48,163 nt of DNA, taken from contig JAIRSO010000009.1 in NCBI GenBank assembly GCA_031255415.1, positions 1 through 48,163 on the forward strand. Direction: 5' to 3'. The DNA is from Oscillospiraceae bacterium. GTDB taxonomy: Bacteria > Bacillota > Clostridia > Christensenellales > Aristaeellaceae. The notes beneath the pieces were generated by a model. That model saw only the letters and a list, made by a program, of their open reading frames with translations, did not search any database and was not told the origin of the DNA. The position numbers were made by a program, and so were the translations under genes. This document shows, in pieces, positions 1 through 9,793 of this stretch (position 1 is the first letter of the stretch; each line of letters opens with the position of its first letter).

Positions 1-269
1 GCTTGACGCTCCTGAGGCAGTTTATATCGCGGTAAGGATTGTACGATCCTTGCGAGCCATTGGGATGACGCGGCAGGTTACCGGTTGGCCGCCGGAGAAT
101 TGCCGCCGACCATGTCCGATAATCGGGCGGCGGCTTGGACGCGGATACCCCCTCCCGATAAGCGCCGAACGCGGCGGAGGGTCGAGGTATGAAACACACG
201 GCGGTGTGTGACGCGCGGGCCGATAGGGGCGCGAGGCGGCGCCCCAAATCGAAGGAGGAATCCAAACGG
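1..269 (+). promoter_or_regulatory. Leader region upstream of rpsJ (S10 operon)
   Basis: This stretch holds no convincing gene. It contains a near-perfect inverted repeat at 34-51 (AAGGAT, loop TGTACG, ATCCTT) and a small hairpin around 193-209 (CACAC-GGCG-GTGTG). A TTGACG at 3-8 has no well-spaced -10 partner, so I cannot place the promoter. The region could be the untranslated leader of the S10 operon and might carry autogenous control; that role is inference from position only. Confidence 0.35.
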
Positions 270-578
270 ATGGCCAGCCAGAAGATACGCATCAAGCTCA
301 AGGCGTATGAGCACAACCTGATCGACCAGTCGGCGGAACGGATCGTCGAGGCCGCCAAGCGCTCCGGCGCGCGGATATCCGGCCCGGTTCCGCTGCCCAC
401 CGAGAAGGAGATCGTCACGATACTGCGCGCGCCGCATAAATACAAGGACTCGCGCGAGCAGTTCGAGATGCGCACCCACAAGCGCCTGATCGACATCATG
501 AACCCCACGTCCCGCACGGTGGACGCGCTGACCAAAATGGACTTGCCCGCGGGCGTGGAGATCGAAATAAAGCTGTAA
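270..578 (+). CDS. rpsJ: Small ribosomal subunit protein uS10
   Basis: S10 is a 30S head protein and also the NusE partner of NusB in antitermination. The 102-residue product begins [15 protein letters not shown] and carries the family core ([13 protein letters not shown]), the normal length for bacterial S10. The ATG at 270 is chosen because GAAGGAGGAA lies at 251-260; an in-frame ATG at 189 would add 27 arginine-rich residues unlike the family. It is the first gene of the S10-spc-alpha supercluster, 23 bp before rplC. Confidence 0.97.
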   Translation: MASQKIRIKLKAYEHNLIDQSAERIVEAAKRSGARISGPVPLPTEKEIVTILRAPHKYKDSREQFEMRTHKRLIDIMNPTSRTVDALTKMDLPAGVEIEIKL

Positions 579-601
579 GCCGGGAGGAGGCGTTGTAAAC
601 T

Positions 602-1291
602 ATGGTTCAAAAAGCGAACGCCAAACCGGCGGGTTCGGCGAAACGGGTCGCCGCTAGGGCGATCGTAGGCAGGAAAATAGGCATGACGCAGGTGTTTACA
701 CCGCAGGGCGTGCTCGTTCCCGTCACAGTCATCGAGGCGGGTCCCTGCCCCATCATCCAGAAAAAGACCGTCGAGTCGGACGGATATACCGCCGTCCAGG
801 TGGGCTTTGACGAGTACCCGGAGCGCCGCGTCAAGAAATTGGTGACCAAACCGCTGCAAGGCCACTTCAAGAAGGCGGGAGTAACGCCTACGCGCCGCGT
901 GCGCGAGCTTAGGCTCAAGAGCGTCGACGGGCTGGAGATCGGGCAGAATATAACCGTGGATATCTTTAAGGAAGGCGACAAGGTGGACGTAAGCGGCGTG
1001 ACCAAAGGCCGCGGGTTCACGGGCGTCATCCAGCGCTGGAACCAGCACACCGGACCGATGGCGCACGGTTCCAAGTACCATAGGGGCGTCGGCTCCATGG
1101 GCGCTAACTCCACGCCCTCGCGCGTATTCAAGAATAAACACATGCCCGGCCACTACGGCGTTGAGAAGGTGACGGCGCTGAACCTCACCATCGTGCGCGT
1201 CGTGCCCGAACGCAACCTGCTGCTCGTGCGAGGCGCCGCGCCAGGCCCCAACGGCGGTTACCTGACGGTGCGCGACACGGTGCGCGCGTGA
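602..1291 (+). CDS. rplC: Large ribosomal subunit protein uL3
   Basis: L3 is an early-assembly 50S protein reaching toward the peptidyl transferase centre. The hallmark [12 protein letters not shown], the central [15 protein letters not shown] and the [15 protein letters not shown] loop are all present. At 229 residues it is longer than the usual ~210 because about 19 extra basic/alanine-rich residues precede the conserved start. GGAGGAGG lies 11 bases before the ATG. It is followed 19 bp later by rplD. Confidence 0.97.
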   Translation: MVQKANAKPAGSAKRVAARAIVGRKIGMTQVFTPQGVLVPVTVIEAGPCPIIQKKTVESDGYTAVQVGFDEYPERRVKKLVTKPLQGHFKKAGVTPTRRVRELRLKSVDGLEIGQNITVDIFKEGDKVDVSGVTKGRGFTGVIQRWNQHTGPMAHGSKYHRGVGSMGANSTPSRVFKNKHMPGHYGVEKVTALNLTIVRVVPERNLLLVRGAAPGPNGGYLTVRDTVRA

Positions 1292-1310
1292 TCAAGGGGG
1301 AAGGGATATA

Positions 1311-1937
1311 ATGGCAAAGATTCCTCTTACCAGTATGGAAGGCGCGGTCGTGGGCGAGATCGAGCTTAGCGACGATCTGTTCGCGGCGCAGGTCAGCGTC
1401 CCCGCGATGCATTTGGTCGTGCGCTCCATCCGCGCGAACAAGCGCCAGGGCACCAAGTCCGCGCTCACGCGCACGGAGGTGCGCGGCGGCGGCAGGAAGA
1501 TATACCGCCAGAAAGGCACCGGCAACGCCCGCCATCACGGCAACCGCGCGCCGCAGTTCAGGCACGGCGGGGTCGTGTTCGCGCCCAAGCCGCGCGACTT
1601 CATCGTGGCGGTGCCGCGCAAGGTTCGCCGCCTCGCGCTCAAGAGCGCGCTGACGTGCAAACTGCGCGATAACGAGATCACCGTGCTGGATAGGCTCGAG
1701 CTGGCCGAACCCAAGACCAGGCTGATGGCCAAGGTGATGGGCGCCCTAGGCTCGCCGCGCAAGGCGCTGATCGTCGTGTCCGAGTCCAACGAGCGGCTGC
1801 TGCGCGCCGCGCGCAATATCCCCGGCGTGACCATGACGCACGTGGGATCGCTGAACGTATACGACATATTGGCGCACGATCGCTTCGTGATCACTCAGGA
1901 CGCGGTGCGCCGCGCCGAGGAGGTCTTCGCGTCATGA
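1311..1937 (+). CDS. rplD: Large ribosomal subunit protein uL4
   Basis: L4 binds 23S rRNA domain I and lines the exit tunnel; in some bacteria it represses the S10 operon. The 208-residue product has the conserved tunnel-loop region (KSALTRTEVRGGGRKIYRQK, then GTGNARHHGNRAPQFRHGG). The stop overlaps the rplW start by ATGA, indicating translational coupling. The long conserved loop is intact. Confidence 0.97.
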   Translation: MAKIPLTSMEGAVVGEIELSDDLFAAQVSVPAMHLVVRSIRANKRQGTKSALTRTEVRGGGRKIYRQKGTGNARHHGNRAPQFRHGGVVFAPKPRDFIVAVPRKVRRLALKSALTCKLRDNEITVLDRLELAEPKTRLMAKVMGALGSPRKALIVVSESNERLLRAARNIPGVTMTHVGSLNVYDILAHDRFVITQDAVRRAEEVFAS

Positions 1938-2230
1938 AAGATCCGCACGACGTAATATTCCGCCCAGTGCTCACCGAAAAAGCCTACGACGGCTTCGAGG
2001 ATAAGAAATACGTCTTCGAGGTCGATCCGCGCGCAAATAAGATCGAGATACGCCAGGCGGTCGAGTCCGTATTCGGCGTGAAGGTGCAAAGCGTCAACAC
2101 GCTGCGCACTCTGGGCAAGATGAAACGCCAGGGCAGAACCCAAGGCCGCACGCCCGAGATCAAGAAGGCATACGTCACGCTGAAAAAAGACTCCAAGAGC
2201 ATCGAGTTCTTCGACGGCATGGCGCAGTAA
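1934..2230 (+). CDS. rplW: Large ribosomal subunit protein uL23
   Basis: L23 sits at the tunnel exit and docks trigger factor and SRP. The 98-residue product starts at the ATG overlapping the rplD stop, has the family motif [10 protein letters not shown] and the VxxLFGVKVxxVNT-like segment ([20 protein letters not shown]), and has the usual length. Next gene rplB starts 19 bp downstream after a GGGAGG site. Confidence 0.96.
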   Translation: MKDPHDVIFRPVLTEKAYDGFEDKKYVFEVDPRANKIEIRQAVESVFGVKVQSVNTLRTLGKMKRQGRTQGRTPEIKKAYVTLKKDSKSIEFFDGMAQ

Positions 2231-2249
2231 CCGAAGGGAGGCCATATCA

Positions 2250-3086
2250 ATGCCAACCAGACTCTATAAGCCGACCTCCCCGGCCAGGCGCTTCATGTCG
2301 GCGCTGACGTATGAGGAGATCACCAAAACCAAGCCCGAGCGCGCGCTGACCGAACGCCTCGCCAAGCACGCGGGCCGCAATAAGCAGGGCAAGATCACCG
2401 TCCGCCACCAGGGCGGCGGCAACAAGGCGAAGTACCGCGTCATCGACTTCAAGCGCGATAAGGACGGCGTGCCGGCAAAGGTCAACGCTATCGAGTACGA
2501 TCCGTGCCGCTCCGCGTTCATCGCGCTGCTGTTCTACGCGGACGGCGAGAAGCGCTACATCATAGCCCCGCAAGGCCTTAAGCCCGGCGACATGGTGCTC
2601 TCCGGCCCGACCGCCGACATTAAGCCCGGCAACGCGCTGCCCCTAAGCAACATCCCGCTGGGCACGCTGATCCATAACCTGGAGATCAAGCCCGGGCGCG
2701 GCGGGCAGCTGGTTCGCTCCGCCGGACTGTCGGCGCAGCTGATGGCTAAGGAAGGCGGATTCGCGCAGGTGCGCCTGCCCTCCGGCGAGGTTCGGCGCGT
2801 CCCGATCATCGCCAAGGCGACGATCGGCTCCGTGGGCAACAGCGATCATGAGAACGTGCGCATAGGCAAGGCCGGACGCACGCGCCATATGGGGATACGG
2901 CCTACCGTCCGCGGCGTGGTAATGAACCCGTGCGACCACCCGCACGGCGGCGGCGAAGGCAAGTCGCCGGTGGGCATGCCAGCGCCGGTAACGCCGTGGG
3001 GCAAGCCCGCGCTAGGCCTTAAAACCCGCAAGCATAAGAAGTATTCCAACGACATGATCGTAAAGCGCGCCAGCCGCAAGCGTTAG
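2250..3086 (+). CDS. rplB: Large ribosomal subunit protein uL2
   Basis: L2 is a core 50S protein needed for subunit association and peptidyl transfer. The 278-residue product has the N-terminal [10 protein letters not shown], the central [23 protein letters not shown] region, and the C-terminal catalytic-centre loop ([20 protein letters not shown]) with [10 protein letters not shown], standard for bacteria. It is preceded by a GGGAGG site and followed by 35 bp before rpsS. Confidence 0.98.
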   Translation: MPTRLYKPTSPARRFMSALTYEEITKTKPERALTERLAKHAGRNKQGKITVRHQGGGNKAKYRVIDFKRDKDGVPAKVNAIEYDPCRSAFIALLFYADGEKRYIIAPQGLKPGDMVLSGPTADIKPGNALPLSNIPLGTLIHNLEIKPGRGGQLVRSAGLSAQLMAKEGGFAQVRLPSGEVRRVPIIAKATIGSVGNSDHENVRIGKAGRTRHMGIRPTVRGVVMNPCDHPHGGGEGKSPVGMPAPVTPWGKPALGLKTRKHKKYSNDMIVKRASRKR

Positions 3087-3121
3087 TCCAAGGGCTGTCA
3101 GCCGGATAAAGGAGACGCGGT

Positions 3122-3400
3122 ATGTCAAGATCCATCAAGAAAGGCCCGTTCATCAGCGAGTCGCTGCTGAAAAAGGTCGCCGATTTGAACAAGGCGGGAC
3201 GCAAGAGCGTGATCAAGACCTGGTCTCGCGCCTCGACGATATTCCCCGATTTCGTCGGGCACACGGTGGCCGTGCACGACGGGCGCAAGCACGTGCCCGT
3301 GTATATCACCGAGGAAATGGTCGGGCATAAGTTCGGCGAGTTCGCCCCGACGCGTACGTTCCGCGGCCACGCGGGCGAGAAATCCAGCGCTCGGAAGTAG
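3122..3400 (+). CDS. rpsS: Small ribosomal subunit protein uS19
   Basis: S19 forms a complex with S13 in the 30S head that contacts the A-site tRNA. The 92-residue product starts [18 protein letters not shown] and contains the conserved [23 protein letters not shown] and [16 protein letters not shown] segments, so it is full length. A site with AAAGGAG precedes the ATG. Confidence 0.98.
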   Translation: MSRSIKKGPFISESLLKKVADLNKAGRKSVIKTWSRASTIFPDFVGHTVAVHDGRKHVPVYITEEMVGHKFGEFAPTRTFRGHAGEKSSARK

Positions 3401-3432
3401 CCGGGCATCAGCGTACGGGAGGAGTGGACGCA

Positions 3433-3813
3433 ATGGCTTCGAATTTACCCGCAGGGCGGGACGCGCGCCGGGACGAAGGCGCATCCGTCCGCGCGGTCGC
3501 CAAATACGTAAGGATATCGCCCCGCAAGGCCAAGATCGTAATCGATCTGATCCGGGGCAAGTCCGTCGATCAAGCGATCGCGATACTGACCTTTACCCCA
3601 AAGGCCGCCTCGCCACTGGTGCTCAAGGCGCTGAACTCCGCGATAGCCAACGCGGAGAACAACCTGGAGCTGAATCGCGGCGATCTGTACGTGCAGCGCG
3701 CGTTCGCCGATCCCGGCCCGACCATGAAACGGTTTGTGGCGCGCTCGCGCGGCAGCGCTTCGCCGATACTCAAGCGCACATGCCACATCACCGTCGTCGT
3801 CGCGGAGAAATAA
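3433..3813 (+). CDS. rplV: Large ribosomal subunit protein uL22
   Basis: L22 spans the 50S exit tunnel and its hairpin tip is a macrolide-resistance hotspot. The 126-residue product includes [21 protein letters not shown] and the C-terminal hairpin ([18 protein letters not shown]). I take ATG 3433, seven to eight bases after GGGAGGAG (3418-3424); an in-frame GTG at 3424 lies inside that site. The N-terminus carries about 16 extra polar residues ([15 protein letters not shown]). Confidence 0.95.
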   Translation: MASNLPAGRDARRDEGASVRAVAKYVRISPRKAKIVIDLIRGKSVDQAIAILTFTPKAASPLVLKALNSAIANAENNLELNRGDLYVQRAFADPGPTMKRFVARSRGSASPILKRTCHITVVVAEK

Positions 3814-3825
3814 GGAGGCGTACTA

Positions 3826-4713
3826 ATGGGTCAGAAAGTAAACCCGCATGGCGCGCGAGTGGGCGTTATCCTCGATTGGAGCACGCGCTGGTACGCCAAT
3901 AAAAAGGACTTCGCGAACCTGCTGGAGGCGGACTGGAAACTGCGCGGCATGCTCAAAAAACGCCTGCACGCGGCGGGAGTCTCGCGCATAGATATCGAGC
4001 GCAGCGCCAACCGCATGACGATAAACCTGTTCACAGCCAAGCCGGGCATCGTGATAGGCCGCGGCGGCGCGGGCGTGGAGCAGCTGAAAAAGGATATCGA
4101 AAAGTTCACAGGCCGCGCGGTCTCGCTCAATATCATGGAGATCAAATCCCCCGACTCGGACGCGCAGCTGGTAGCCGAGAACATAGCCCAGCAGCTGGAA
4201 AAACGCATATCGTTCCGCCGCGCGATGAAACAATCGCTGCAGCGCGCGATGAAAAGCGGCGCGAAGGGCATCAAGACGATGGTGTCAGGCCGCCTGGGCG
4301 GAGCCGATATAGCGCGCTCCGAGGGCTATCACGAAGGCTCGATCCCGCTGCAGACGCTGCGCGCGAATATCGACTACGGTTTCTGCGAGGCTAAGACCAC
4401 ATACGGTCGGCTGGGCGTAAAGGTATGGATATATAAAGGCCAGGTGCTGCCAGGCGCGAAACGCAGAGGCGACCAGCCGCGCCAGGAACTGCCCCCGCGC
4501 GAGGAGCGTCCGCGCCGCGAGTCGCGCCCGCCGCGCCAGGACAGGCGGGATCGAGGAGACCGCGCGAACGTCCAGGATCGACCGGATCGCGCCAATATCC
4601 AGGATCGACCGGATCGTGCGAGCGTCCAGGATCGACCCGACCGCGCCAATACCCAGGATCGTCCGGATCGTACAGAACGTGTGGAGGGAGGCGCCGCTCA
4701 TGCTAATGCCTAA
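3826..4713 (+). CDS. rpsC: Small ribosomal subunit protein uS3 with repeated C-terminal tail
   Basis: S3 lines the mRNA entry tunnel of the 30S subunit. Residues 1 to about 212 are a complete S3: [14 protein letters not shown] start, the KH domain with [19 protein letters not shown], and the C-terminal [18 protein letters not shown]. The remaining ~80 residues are an Arg/Pro/Asp-rich extension ending in four copies of the nonapeptide pattern RA(N/S)xQDRPD. Usual S3 length is about 210-235; this one has 295. The reading frame stays open through the repeats and the stop overlaps rplP by 14 bp, so the tail seems to be truly translated. Confidence 0.97.
   Translation: MGQKVNPHGARVGVILDWSTRWYANKKDFANLLEADWKLRGMLKKRLHAAGVSRIDIERSANRMTINLFTAKPGIVIGRGGAGVEQLKKDIEKFTGRAVSLNIMEIKSPDSDAQLVAENIAQQLEKRISFRRAMKQSLQRAMKSGAKGIKTMVSGRLGGADIARSEGYHEGSIPLQTLRANIDYGFCEAKTTYGRLGVKVWIYKGQVLPGAKRRGDQPRQELPPREERPRRESRPPRQDRRDRGDRANVQDRPDRANIQDRPDRASVQDRPDRANTQDRPDRTERVEGGAAHANA
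4561..4668 (+). repeat. Four 27-bp tandem repeats inside rpsC
   Basis: Four consecutive 27-bp units start at 4561, 4588, 4615 and 4642. Each encodes RA(N/S)(V/I/T)QDRPD. The CAGGATCG core is constant while the first nine bases vary, mostly at synonymous or conservative positions. Unit length is a multiple of three, so copy-number change keeps the frame and the rplP overlap. Confidence 0.95.
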
Positions 4714-5161
4714 GCGCGTCAAACGCCGCCGCGTTTTCAGGGGCAGGATGAAGGGCAAGGCCCATCGTGGCAACCGCATCACCTACGGCGAGTTCGGACT
4801 GGTGTCGCTGGAACCGGCGTGGGTAACGTCCAATCAGATAGAAGCGGCCCGTATCGCGCTGACGCGCTATACCAGGCGCGGCGGCCAGGTCTGGATCAAG
4901 ATATTCCCGGATAAGCCCGTCACCGAAAAACCCGCCGAAACCCGGATGGGCTCGGGCAAAGGCTCGCCGGAATACTGGGTAGCCGTGGTCAAGCCGGATC
5001 GGGTAATGTTCGAGATAGCGGGCGTGGCCGAGGCCGACGCGCGCGAGGCGCTGCGGCTGGCTTCCCATAAACTGCCGGTCAAGTGCAAGATCGTAGCCAA
5101 AGCCGCGCTGGAGCCGGACGCGAAACCGGCGGCGATAAAGACAGGCGGTGGTAGTGAATGA
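4700..5161 (+). CDS. rplP: Large ribosomal subunit protein uL16
   Basis: L16 binds near the A-site of the 50S subunit. The ATG at 4700 gives [21 protein letters not shown], the standard start, ten bases after GGAGGGAG; it lies within the 3' end of rpsC. Motifs [20 protein letters not shown] and [21 protein letters not shown] are intact. The 153-residue product has about 12 extra C-terminal residues ending TGGGSE. The stop overlaps the rpmC start (ATGA). Confidence 0.97.
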   Translation: MLMPKRVKRRRVFRGRMKGKAHRGNRITYGEFGLVSLEPAWVTSNQIEAARIALTRYTRRGGQVWIKIFPDKPVTEKPAETRMGSGKGSPEYWVAVVKPDRVMFEIAGVAEADAREALRLASHKLPVKCKIVAKAALEPDAKPAAIKTGGGSE

Positions 5162-5343
5162 AGGCGAGTACACTGCGCGAAATGTCCGACGAGGCGCTGA
5201 GCGGGAAGGTCAAGGAGCTGAAAAGCGAACTGTTCAACCTCCGCTTCCGCCTGGCTACCGGGCAGCTGGAAAATACGATGGCTATATCGAACGTCAAGCG
5301 GGATATAGCCCGCTGCAAGACCATACTTAGGCAGCGCGCCTAA
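5158..5343 (+). CDS. rpmC: Large ribosomal subunit protein uL29
   Basis: L29 is a small two-helix protein at the tunnel exit next to L23. The 61-residue product reads [14 protein letters not shown] and has the [19 protein letters not shown] core. It begins at the ATG overlapping the rplP stop. The preceding GGTGGTAG inside rplP is the only ribosome binding site, suggesting translational coupling. Confidence 0.96.
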   Translation: MKASTLREMSDEALSGKVKELKSELFNLRFRLATGQLENTMAISNVKRDIARCKTILRQRA

Positions 5344-5362
5344 GGCGGGAGGAGGACGGAGC

Positions 5363-5635
5363 ATGGCGGAAAACGCCGCTTTAAACAGGGGTATCCGCAA
5401 AACCCGCACGGGGGTTGTGGTCAGCGATAAAATGGATAAGACCATCGTGGTAGCCATACGCACCCGCGTCAAGCACCCGCTGTACGGCAAGATCATGAAC
5501 CGCACGGCTAAGCTCAAGGCGCACGACGAAAAGAACGAGTGCGGCGTGGGCGATAGGGTGGCGGTGATGGAAACCCGGCCGCTGAGCAAAGAAAAACGCT
5601 GGCGCGTGGTTTCGATCATCGAGAAGGCGAAGTAA
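5363..5635 (+). CDS. rpsQ: Small ribosomal subunit protein uS17
   Basis: S17 is a primary 16S rRNA-binding protein with an OB fold. The 90-residue product has [21 protein letters not shown], then [10 protein letters not shown] and the closing [21 protein letters not shown], all family hallmarks. GGGAGGAGG precedes the ATG. It lies 19 bp after rpmC and 22 bp before rplN. Confidence 0.97.
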   Translation: MAENAALNRGIRKTRTGVVVSDKMDKTIVVAIRTRVKHPLYGKIMNRTAKLKAHDEKNECGVGDRVAVMETRPLSKEKRWRVVSIIEKAK

Positions 5636-5657
5636 CTAGCGAGGAGGGAATACCGGA

Positions 5658-6026
5658 ATGGTTCAGCCGCAAACAAGGCTCAAGGTCGCCGACAACACCG
5701 GCGCCAAGGAGGTCATGTGCATACGCGTGCTGGGCGGCTCCTTCCGTCGCGATGGCTCCATCGGCGATGTGATCGTAGCCAGCGTCAAGGTGGCCACGCC
5801 CGGCGGCGTAGTTAAAAAGGGCGAGGTCGTCAAGGCCGTCATCGTGCGCACGCGCAAGAACCGCCGCCGCCCGGACGGCAGTTATATACGCTTTGACGAC
5901 AACGCGGCCGTCATCATAAACGACCAGAAACAGCCGCGCGGCACGCGCATATTCGGGCCGGTAGCGCGCGAGCTGCGCGAGAAGGACTACATGAAGATAG
6001 TCTCGCTCGCGCCGGAAGTGCTGTAA
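5658..6026 (+). CDS. rplN: Large ribosomal subunit protein uL14
   Basis: L14 is at the subunit interface and contacts 16S rRNA helix 14. The 122-residue product begins [27 protein letters not shown] and carries [26 protein letters not shown] and the C-terminal [13 protein letters not shown], the usual length and motifs. GAGGAGGG lies before the ATG. Confidence 0.98.
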   Translation: MVQPQTRLKVADNTGAKEVMCIRVLGGSFRRDGSIGDVIVASVKVATPGGVVKKGEVVKAVIVRTRKNRRRPDGSYIRFDDNAAVIINDQKQPRGTRIFGPVARELREKDYMKIVSLAPEVL

Positions 6027-6038
6027 GGAGTGGCCGAC

Positions 6039-6404
6039 ATGCAAAGATCATTCAAGCGATCCGGTCGAAAGGATCAAACAAACCCGAAGCTGCACGTCCG
6101 CCGCGACGACACGGTCGTTGTGATAACCGGCGAGTCCAAGGGCAGACAGGGCAAGGTGATGAAGGCGTTCCCGAAACTGGGGCGCGTGGTCGTCGAGGGC
6201 GTGGCCATCGTCACCAAGCACCAGAAAGCCCGCGGCCAGGGTATGCCCGGCGGGATCATCCATAAAGAAGCCGCCATCGACGCGTCGAACGTGCTGCTCG
6301 TGTGCCCCAGGTGCGGCAAAGCGACGCGCGGCGCGCATACGGTCGGAGCCGACGGCGTGAAGTCGCGCGCGTGCAAGAAGTGCGGCGCGATGATAGACGC
6401 TTGA
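6039..6404 (+). CDS. rplX: Large ribosomal subunit protein uL24 (zinc-ribbon form)
   Basis: L24 is an assembly initiator of the 50S subunit with a KOW motif ([20 protein letters not shown]). The C-terminus has two CxxC pairs (CPRCGK and CKKCG), a zinc-ribbon version also found in other Bacillota. I take ATG 6039, eight bases after AAGGAG at 6025-6030; the in-frame GTG at 6030 would overlap that site. The product is 121 residues, slightly long for the family because of the ribbon and N-terminal basic residues. Confidence 0.95.
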   Translation: MQRSFKRSGRKDQTNPKLHVRRDDTVVVITGESKGRQGKVMKAFPKLGRVVVEGVAIVTKHQKARGQGMPGGIIHKEAAIDASNVLLVCPRCGKATRGAHTVGADGVKSRACKKCGAMIDA

Positions 6405-6426
6405 CGCGCGGGCGGGAGGAGTCAGT

Positions 6427-6972
6427 ATGGCTGTAAGGTTAAAGGATAAATACCTCGCGGAGGTCGTGCCCGCGCTGATGCAGAAGTTCCAGTATAAGAA
6501 CGTCAACCAGGTTCCCAGACTCGAAAAGGTCGTCATCAACATCGGCCTGGGCGACGCGAAGGATAACCCCAAGGCGCTGGACGCAGCCGTGGCCGATCTG
6601 GCCGCCATCACCGGACAGAAACCGATGGTGACCAAGGCGCGTAAATCCATCGCGAACTTTAAGGTGCGCGCGGGCATGAACATCGGCGCGAAGGTGACGC
6701 TGCGCTCCGAGCGGATGTACTTCTTCGTGGATAAGCTGCTCAACATCGCGCTCCCGCGCGTGCGCGACTTCCGGGGCGTGAGCCGCAACGCGTTCGACGG
6801 GCGCGGCAACTACGCGCTGGGCGTGCGCGAACAGCTGATATTCCCCGAGATCGAGTACGATAAGGTCGATAAGATCCGCGGCATGGAGATGATATTCGTC
6901 ACCACCGCCAGGACCGACGAGGAAGCGCGCGAACTGCTGCGGCTGATGGGCATGCCGTTTGCCGCCGCGTAA
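6427..6972 (+). CDS. rplE: Large ribosomal subunit protein uL5
   Basis: L5 binds 5S rRNA in the central protuberance. The 181-residue product has [16 protein letters not shown], the [19 protein letters not shown] segment, and the C-terminal [17 protein letters not shown], with the normal length. GGGAGGAG precedes the ATG; rpsZ follows after 15 bp. Confidence 0.98.
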   Translation: MAVRLKDKYLAEVVPALMQKFQYKNVNQVPRLEKVVINIGLGDAKDNPKALDAAVADLAAITGQKPMVTKARKSIANFKVRAGMNIGAKVTLRSERMYFFVDKLLNIALPRVRDFRGVSRNAFDGRGNYALGVREQLIFPEIEYDKVDKIRGMEMIFVTTARTDEEARELLRLMGMPFAAA

Positions 6973-6987
6973 CGGAGGAGATGCGTT

Positions 6988-7173
6988 ATGGCCAAGACCT
7001 CAATGATCATCAAGCAGCAGCGTACGCCGAAGTTCTCCACGCGCGCTTACACCCGCTGCCGCCTGTGCGGCCGCCCGCACGCGGTGCTGCGCAAGTACGG
7101 CATATGCCGCATTTGCTTTAGGGAACTGGCGTATGCCGGCCAGATCCCGGGCGTTCGCAAGGCGAGCTGGTAA
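6988..7173 (+). CDS. rpsZ: Small ribosomal subunit protein uS14, zinc-binding type Z
   Basis: S14 is a late-assembling 30S head protein. This is the short 61-residue zinc form, with [21 protein letters not shown] providing the four cysteine ligands, and the C-terminal ending IPGVRKASW. Zinc-independent paralogues are longer (about 89-101 residues). It sits at the canonical place between rplE and rpsH. Confidence 0.97.
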   Translation: MAKTSMIIKQQRTPKFSTRAYTRCRLCGRPHAVLRKYGICRICFRELAYAGQIPGVRKASW

Positions 7174-7197
7174 GCGGAGCGGAAGGAGGAAAGATAC

Positions 7198-7596
7198 ATG
7201 CTCGTAACAGATCCCATCGCCGACATGCTCAGCCGCATCCGCAACGCGCTGGTCGCGAAACACGATATGGTCGTGATCCCCGCGTCCAACATGAAAAAGT
7301 CGATCGCGAGGATCCTCCTGAGCGAAGGATTCATCCGCAGCTTCGACGTGCTGCACGACGGGCCGCAGGGCAGTATAAGAATTATCCTTAAGTATACCCC
7401 GGATCGCAAGAGCGTCATCACGGGTCTCAAACGTATCAGCAGGCCGGGGCTTCGCGTCTACACAGGTCGCGACGACGTGCCCAAGGTGCTGGGCGGGCTG
7501 GGTATGGCGATCCTCTCTACGCCCCGGGGCGTGATGACCGATAAGGACGCGCGCAAGGCGGCCGTGGGCGGCGAGGTGCTCGCCTACGTCTGGTAA
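7198..7596 (+). CDS. rpsH: Small ribosomal subunit protein uS8
   Basis: S8 is a primary 16S rRNA binder; in E. coli it is the translational repressor of the spc operon. The 132-residue product begins with [19 protein letters not shown] and ends with the conserved [33 protein letters not shown] lies just before the ATG. I saw no obvious S8-type mimic site near the rplE start. Confidence 0.98.
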   Translation: MLVTDPIADMLSRIRNALVAKHDMVVIPASNMKKSIARILLSEGFIRSFDVLHDGPQGSIRIILKYTPDRKSVITGLKRISRPGLRVYTGRDDVPKVLGGLGMAILSTPRGVMTDKDARKAAVGGEVLAYVW

Positions 7597-7617
7597 GAGG
7601 AAAGGCAGGAGAGTATA

Positions 7618-8160
7618 ATGTCTAGAATAGGTAAGCTCCCCGTGCCGCTGCCCGCCGGCGTAACGGTCGATATAGACGGGGATAATCTGGTCACGGTGAC
7701 GGGGCCTAAAGGCACGCTGAAACAGGCCGTCCACCGCGACATTACGGTCACGCGCGGCGCGGATCAACTCGTGCTGACCCGGCCGTCGGATACCAAGCCT
7801 CATAAAGCGATGCACGGCCTGTACCGCGCGCTGCTGGCCAACATGGTCACGGGCGTGACCGCGGGATTCACGAAAGGCCTGGAGCTGGTCGGCACCGGTT
7901 ACCGCGCGCAAGCGCAGGGTAAGCAGCTCACGATCAATATCGGGTTCAGCCATCCGGTAGTGCTGGAAGCGCCCGACAACATCACCTTTGAAACCCCCGC
8001 CCCGACTCGGATACTGGTCAAGGGCGCGGATAAGCAGCAGGTCGGCAACCTCGCCGCGGATATCCGCGCGATCAGGAAGCCCGAACCGTACCTGGGCAAG
8101 GGGATCAAGTACGAGGGCGAGATCATCCGGCGCAAGGAAGGCAAGGCCGGCAAGAAGTAA
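7618..8160 (+). CDS. rplF: Large ribosomal subunit protein uL6
   Basis: L6 lies near the factor-binding site of the 50S subunit and contacts the sarcin-ricin loop. The 180-residue product has [25 protein letters not shown], the [25 protein letters not shown] core and the final [24 protein letters not shown], all standard. AGGCAGGAG precedes the start. Confidence 0.98.
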   Translation: MSRIGKLPVPLPAGVTVDIDGDNLVTVTGPKGTLKQAVHRDITVTRGADQLVLTRPSDTKPHKAMHGLYRALLANMVTGVTAGFTKGLELVGTGYRAQAQGKQLTINIGFSHPVVLEAPDNITFETPAPTRILVKGADKQQVGNLAADIRAIRKPEPYLGKGIKYEGEIIRRKEGKAGKK

Positions 8161-8193
8161 TGACGAAGTTAACTGTGAGGGGAGGCGTCCCGC

Positions 8194-8562
8194 ATGTTTA
8201 AGCGCCAGGATAAGAACGAACTGCGCAAGGCGCGTCACGCGCGCGTGCGCAAGAAGATCAGCGGCACGCCGGAGCGGCCGCGCCTGTGCGTGTACCGGAG
8301 CCTGAAACATATATACGCGCAGCTGATCGACGACAGCAAGGGCGTTACGCTGGCCGCTGCGTCAACCGTCGAGTCGGCTATCGGCGCGGCGGCGGGCGGC
8401 GCGGATAAGAAGAGCGCGGCGAAGATCGTGGGCAAGGCGATCGGCGAGCGCGCGGTCGCGGCGGGGCACAAGAGCGTCGTGTTCGACCGGGGCGGGTATA
8501 TCTATACCGGCCGCGTAGCCGAGCTGGCGTCGGGCGCTCGCGAAGCCGGACTCGAGTTCTGA
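8194..8562 (+). CDS. rplR: Large ribosomal subunit protein uL18
   Basis: L18 binds 5S rRNA with L5. The 122-residue product has the basic N-terminal [23 protein letters not shown], the IYAQLIDD strand, and the C-terminal [30 protein letters not shown]. Length is normal. A GGGGAGG site lies before the ATG, 33 bp after rplF. Confidence 0.98.
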   Translation: MFKRQDKNELRKARHARVRKKISGTPERPRLCVYRSLKHIYAQLIDDSKGVTLAAASTVESAIGAAAGGADKKSAAKIVGKAIGERAVAAGHKSVVFDRGGYIYTGRVAELASGAREAGLEF

Positions 8563-8592
8563 TGAAGACGCGGATATAGGGGGAGGCAGAGC

Positions 8593-9105
8593 ATGGAGCG
8601 CAGGGGACGCGACAGGGATAGGGAAGAGAGCGAGTTCAAAGAAAAACTGGTTTCCGTCAACCGCGTGACCAAGGTCGTCAAGGGCGGGCGCAACTTCCGC
8701 TTCGCCGCGCTGGTGGTGGTGGGCGACGAGAAGGGCCGCGTCGGCTGCGGCATGGGCAAGGCGACGGAGATACCCGAAGCCATCCGCAAGGCCGTGGACG
8801 ACGCGAAGAAGCACCTGGTTCACGTCGCGATGAAGGGCGCGTCGATCCCGCACGAATCGACCGGGCGCTACGGCACGGGCAAGGTGCTGCTGCTACCGGC
8901 GCCGGAAGGCACGGGCGTTATCGCGGGAGGCCCCGCGCGCGCGGTGCTGGAGCTGTGCGGCGTTAAGGATATACGCACGAAGTCGTTCGGTTCGTCCAAC
9001 CCGATCAACATGGTCAAGGCGACGCTGGAAGGCCTGCGTCTGCTCAAGTCGGCTGAGGAAGTGGCGCGGCTGCGCGGCAAGACCGTAGAGGAATTGCTGG
9101 GCTGA
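8593..9105 (+). CDS. rpsE: Small ribosomal subunit protein uS5
   Basis: S5 contributes to decoding accuracy in the 30S subunit. The 170-residue product carries [19 protein letters not shown], the [20 protein letters not shown] double-stranded RNA-binding core, and the [21 protein letters not shown] segment. It starts with [14 protein letters not shown], an acidic/basic lead typical of S5. GGGGGAGGC precedes the ATG. Confidence 0.98.
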   Translation: MERRGRDRDREESEFKEKLVSVNRVTKVVKGGRNFRFAALVVVGDEKGRVGCGMGKATEIPEAIRKAVDDAKKHLVHVAMKGASIPHESTGRYGTGKVLLLPAPEGTGVIAGGPARAVLELCGVKDIRTKSFGSSNPINMVKATLEGLRLLKSAEEVARLRGKTVEELLG

Positions 9106-9139
9106 GCGCCGCCACAGGTCAGCCATAGGAGGGAAAAGG

Positions 9140-9355
9140 ATGGCGAAGCTTAGGATTACGCTTGCGCGATCCCCGATCGCGAGCCTGCCCAAACACGTCA
9201 GGACGGTCGGGTCGATGGGTCTGCGCAAGCTGAATTCGAGCGTCGTGCTCGAAGATACGCCCAGCGTGCGCGGTATGATCTTTCAGGTGAAGCACCTGGT
9301 GTCCGTCGAGGAGCTTGACGGGCGGGACGCGGCTGAAAGCGGAGGTGCCATATGA
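9140..9355 (+). CDS. rpmD: Large ribosomal subunit protein uL30
   Basis: L30 is a small ferredoxin-like 50S protein. The first ~60 residues ([19 protein letters not shown], then [20 protein letters not shown] and [15 protein letters not shown]) are a normal L30. About 11 extra residues ([11 protein letters not shown]) extend the C-terminus and run into the rplO start, giving an ATGA overlap. GGAGGGAAAAGG lies before the ATG. Confidence 0.96.
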   Translation: MAKLRITLARSPIASLPKHVRTVGSMGLRKLNSSVVLEDTPSVRGMIFQVKHLVSVEELDGRDAAESGGAI

Positions 9356-9792
9356 GGCTTCACGAGTTGGCTCCGGCGCCCGGCGCCACCCGCGCGCGCA
9401 AACGCCTGGGTCGGGGCGTGGGATCCGGACTGGGCAAGACGAGCGGCAAGGGGCATAAAGGCCAGAAGGCGCGCAGCGGCGGCGGCGTGCGCCCCGGATT
9501 CGAGGGCGGGCAGCTCCCGCTGCTCAGGCGGTTGCCCAAACGCGGTTTTACGAATATATTCGCCAAGGAATACGCGATCGTCAACGTCGAGTCGCTCGAG
9601 GTTTTCACGGCGGACACGGTCGTCGATACGGCGCTGCTCAAGCAGTCCGGCCTCATCAAGAAGGAATTGGACGGCGTAAAGGTGCTCGGCTCCGGCGAAC
9701 TGACCAGGAAGCTGACGGTCAAGGCCGCGCGCTTTACGGAGTCGGCCAAGCGAAAGATCGAGGCGGCGGGCGGGAAAGCCGAGGTGGTCTGA
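9352..9792 (+). CDS. rplO: Large ribosomal subunit protein uL15
   Basis: L15 is a late-assembling 50S protein. The 146-residue product has [20 protein letters not shown], then [21 protein letters not shown] and [17 protein letters not shown], the typical glycine/basic N-terminal half, and closes with the [23 protein letters not shown] fold. It overlaps rpmD upstream and is separated from secY by a single base, so secY is probably coupled to it. Confidence 0.98.
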   Translation: MRLHELAPAPGATRARKRLGRGVGSGLGKTSGKGHKGQKARSGGGVRPGFEGGQLPLLRRLPKRGFTNIFAKEYAIVNVESLEVFTADTVVDTALLKQSGLIKKELDGVKVLGSGELTRKLTVKAARFTESAKRKIEAAGGKAEVV

Positions 9793-9793
9793 C

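Noticed and set aside
189-269. Upstream in-frame start for rpsJ
   Set aside because: The extra residues are unlike any S10 and a strong GAAGGAGGAA lies directly before ATG 270.
7000-8310. A 436-residue open frame on the minus strand across rpsZ, rpsH, rplF and rplR
   Set aside because: It is antisense to four clear ribosomal genes, has biased low-complexity composition, and no ribosome binding site or family similarity; typical shadow of high-GC genes.
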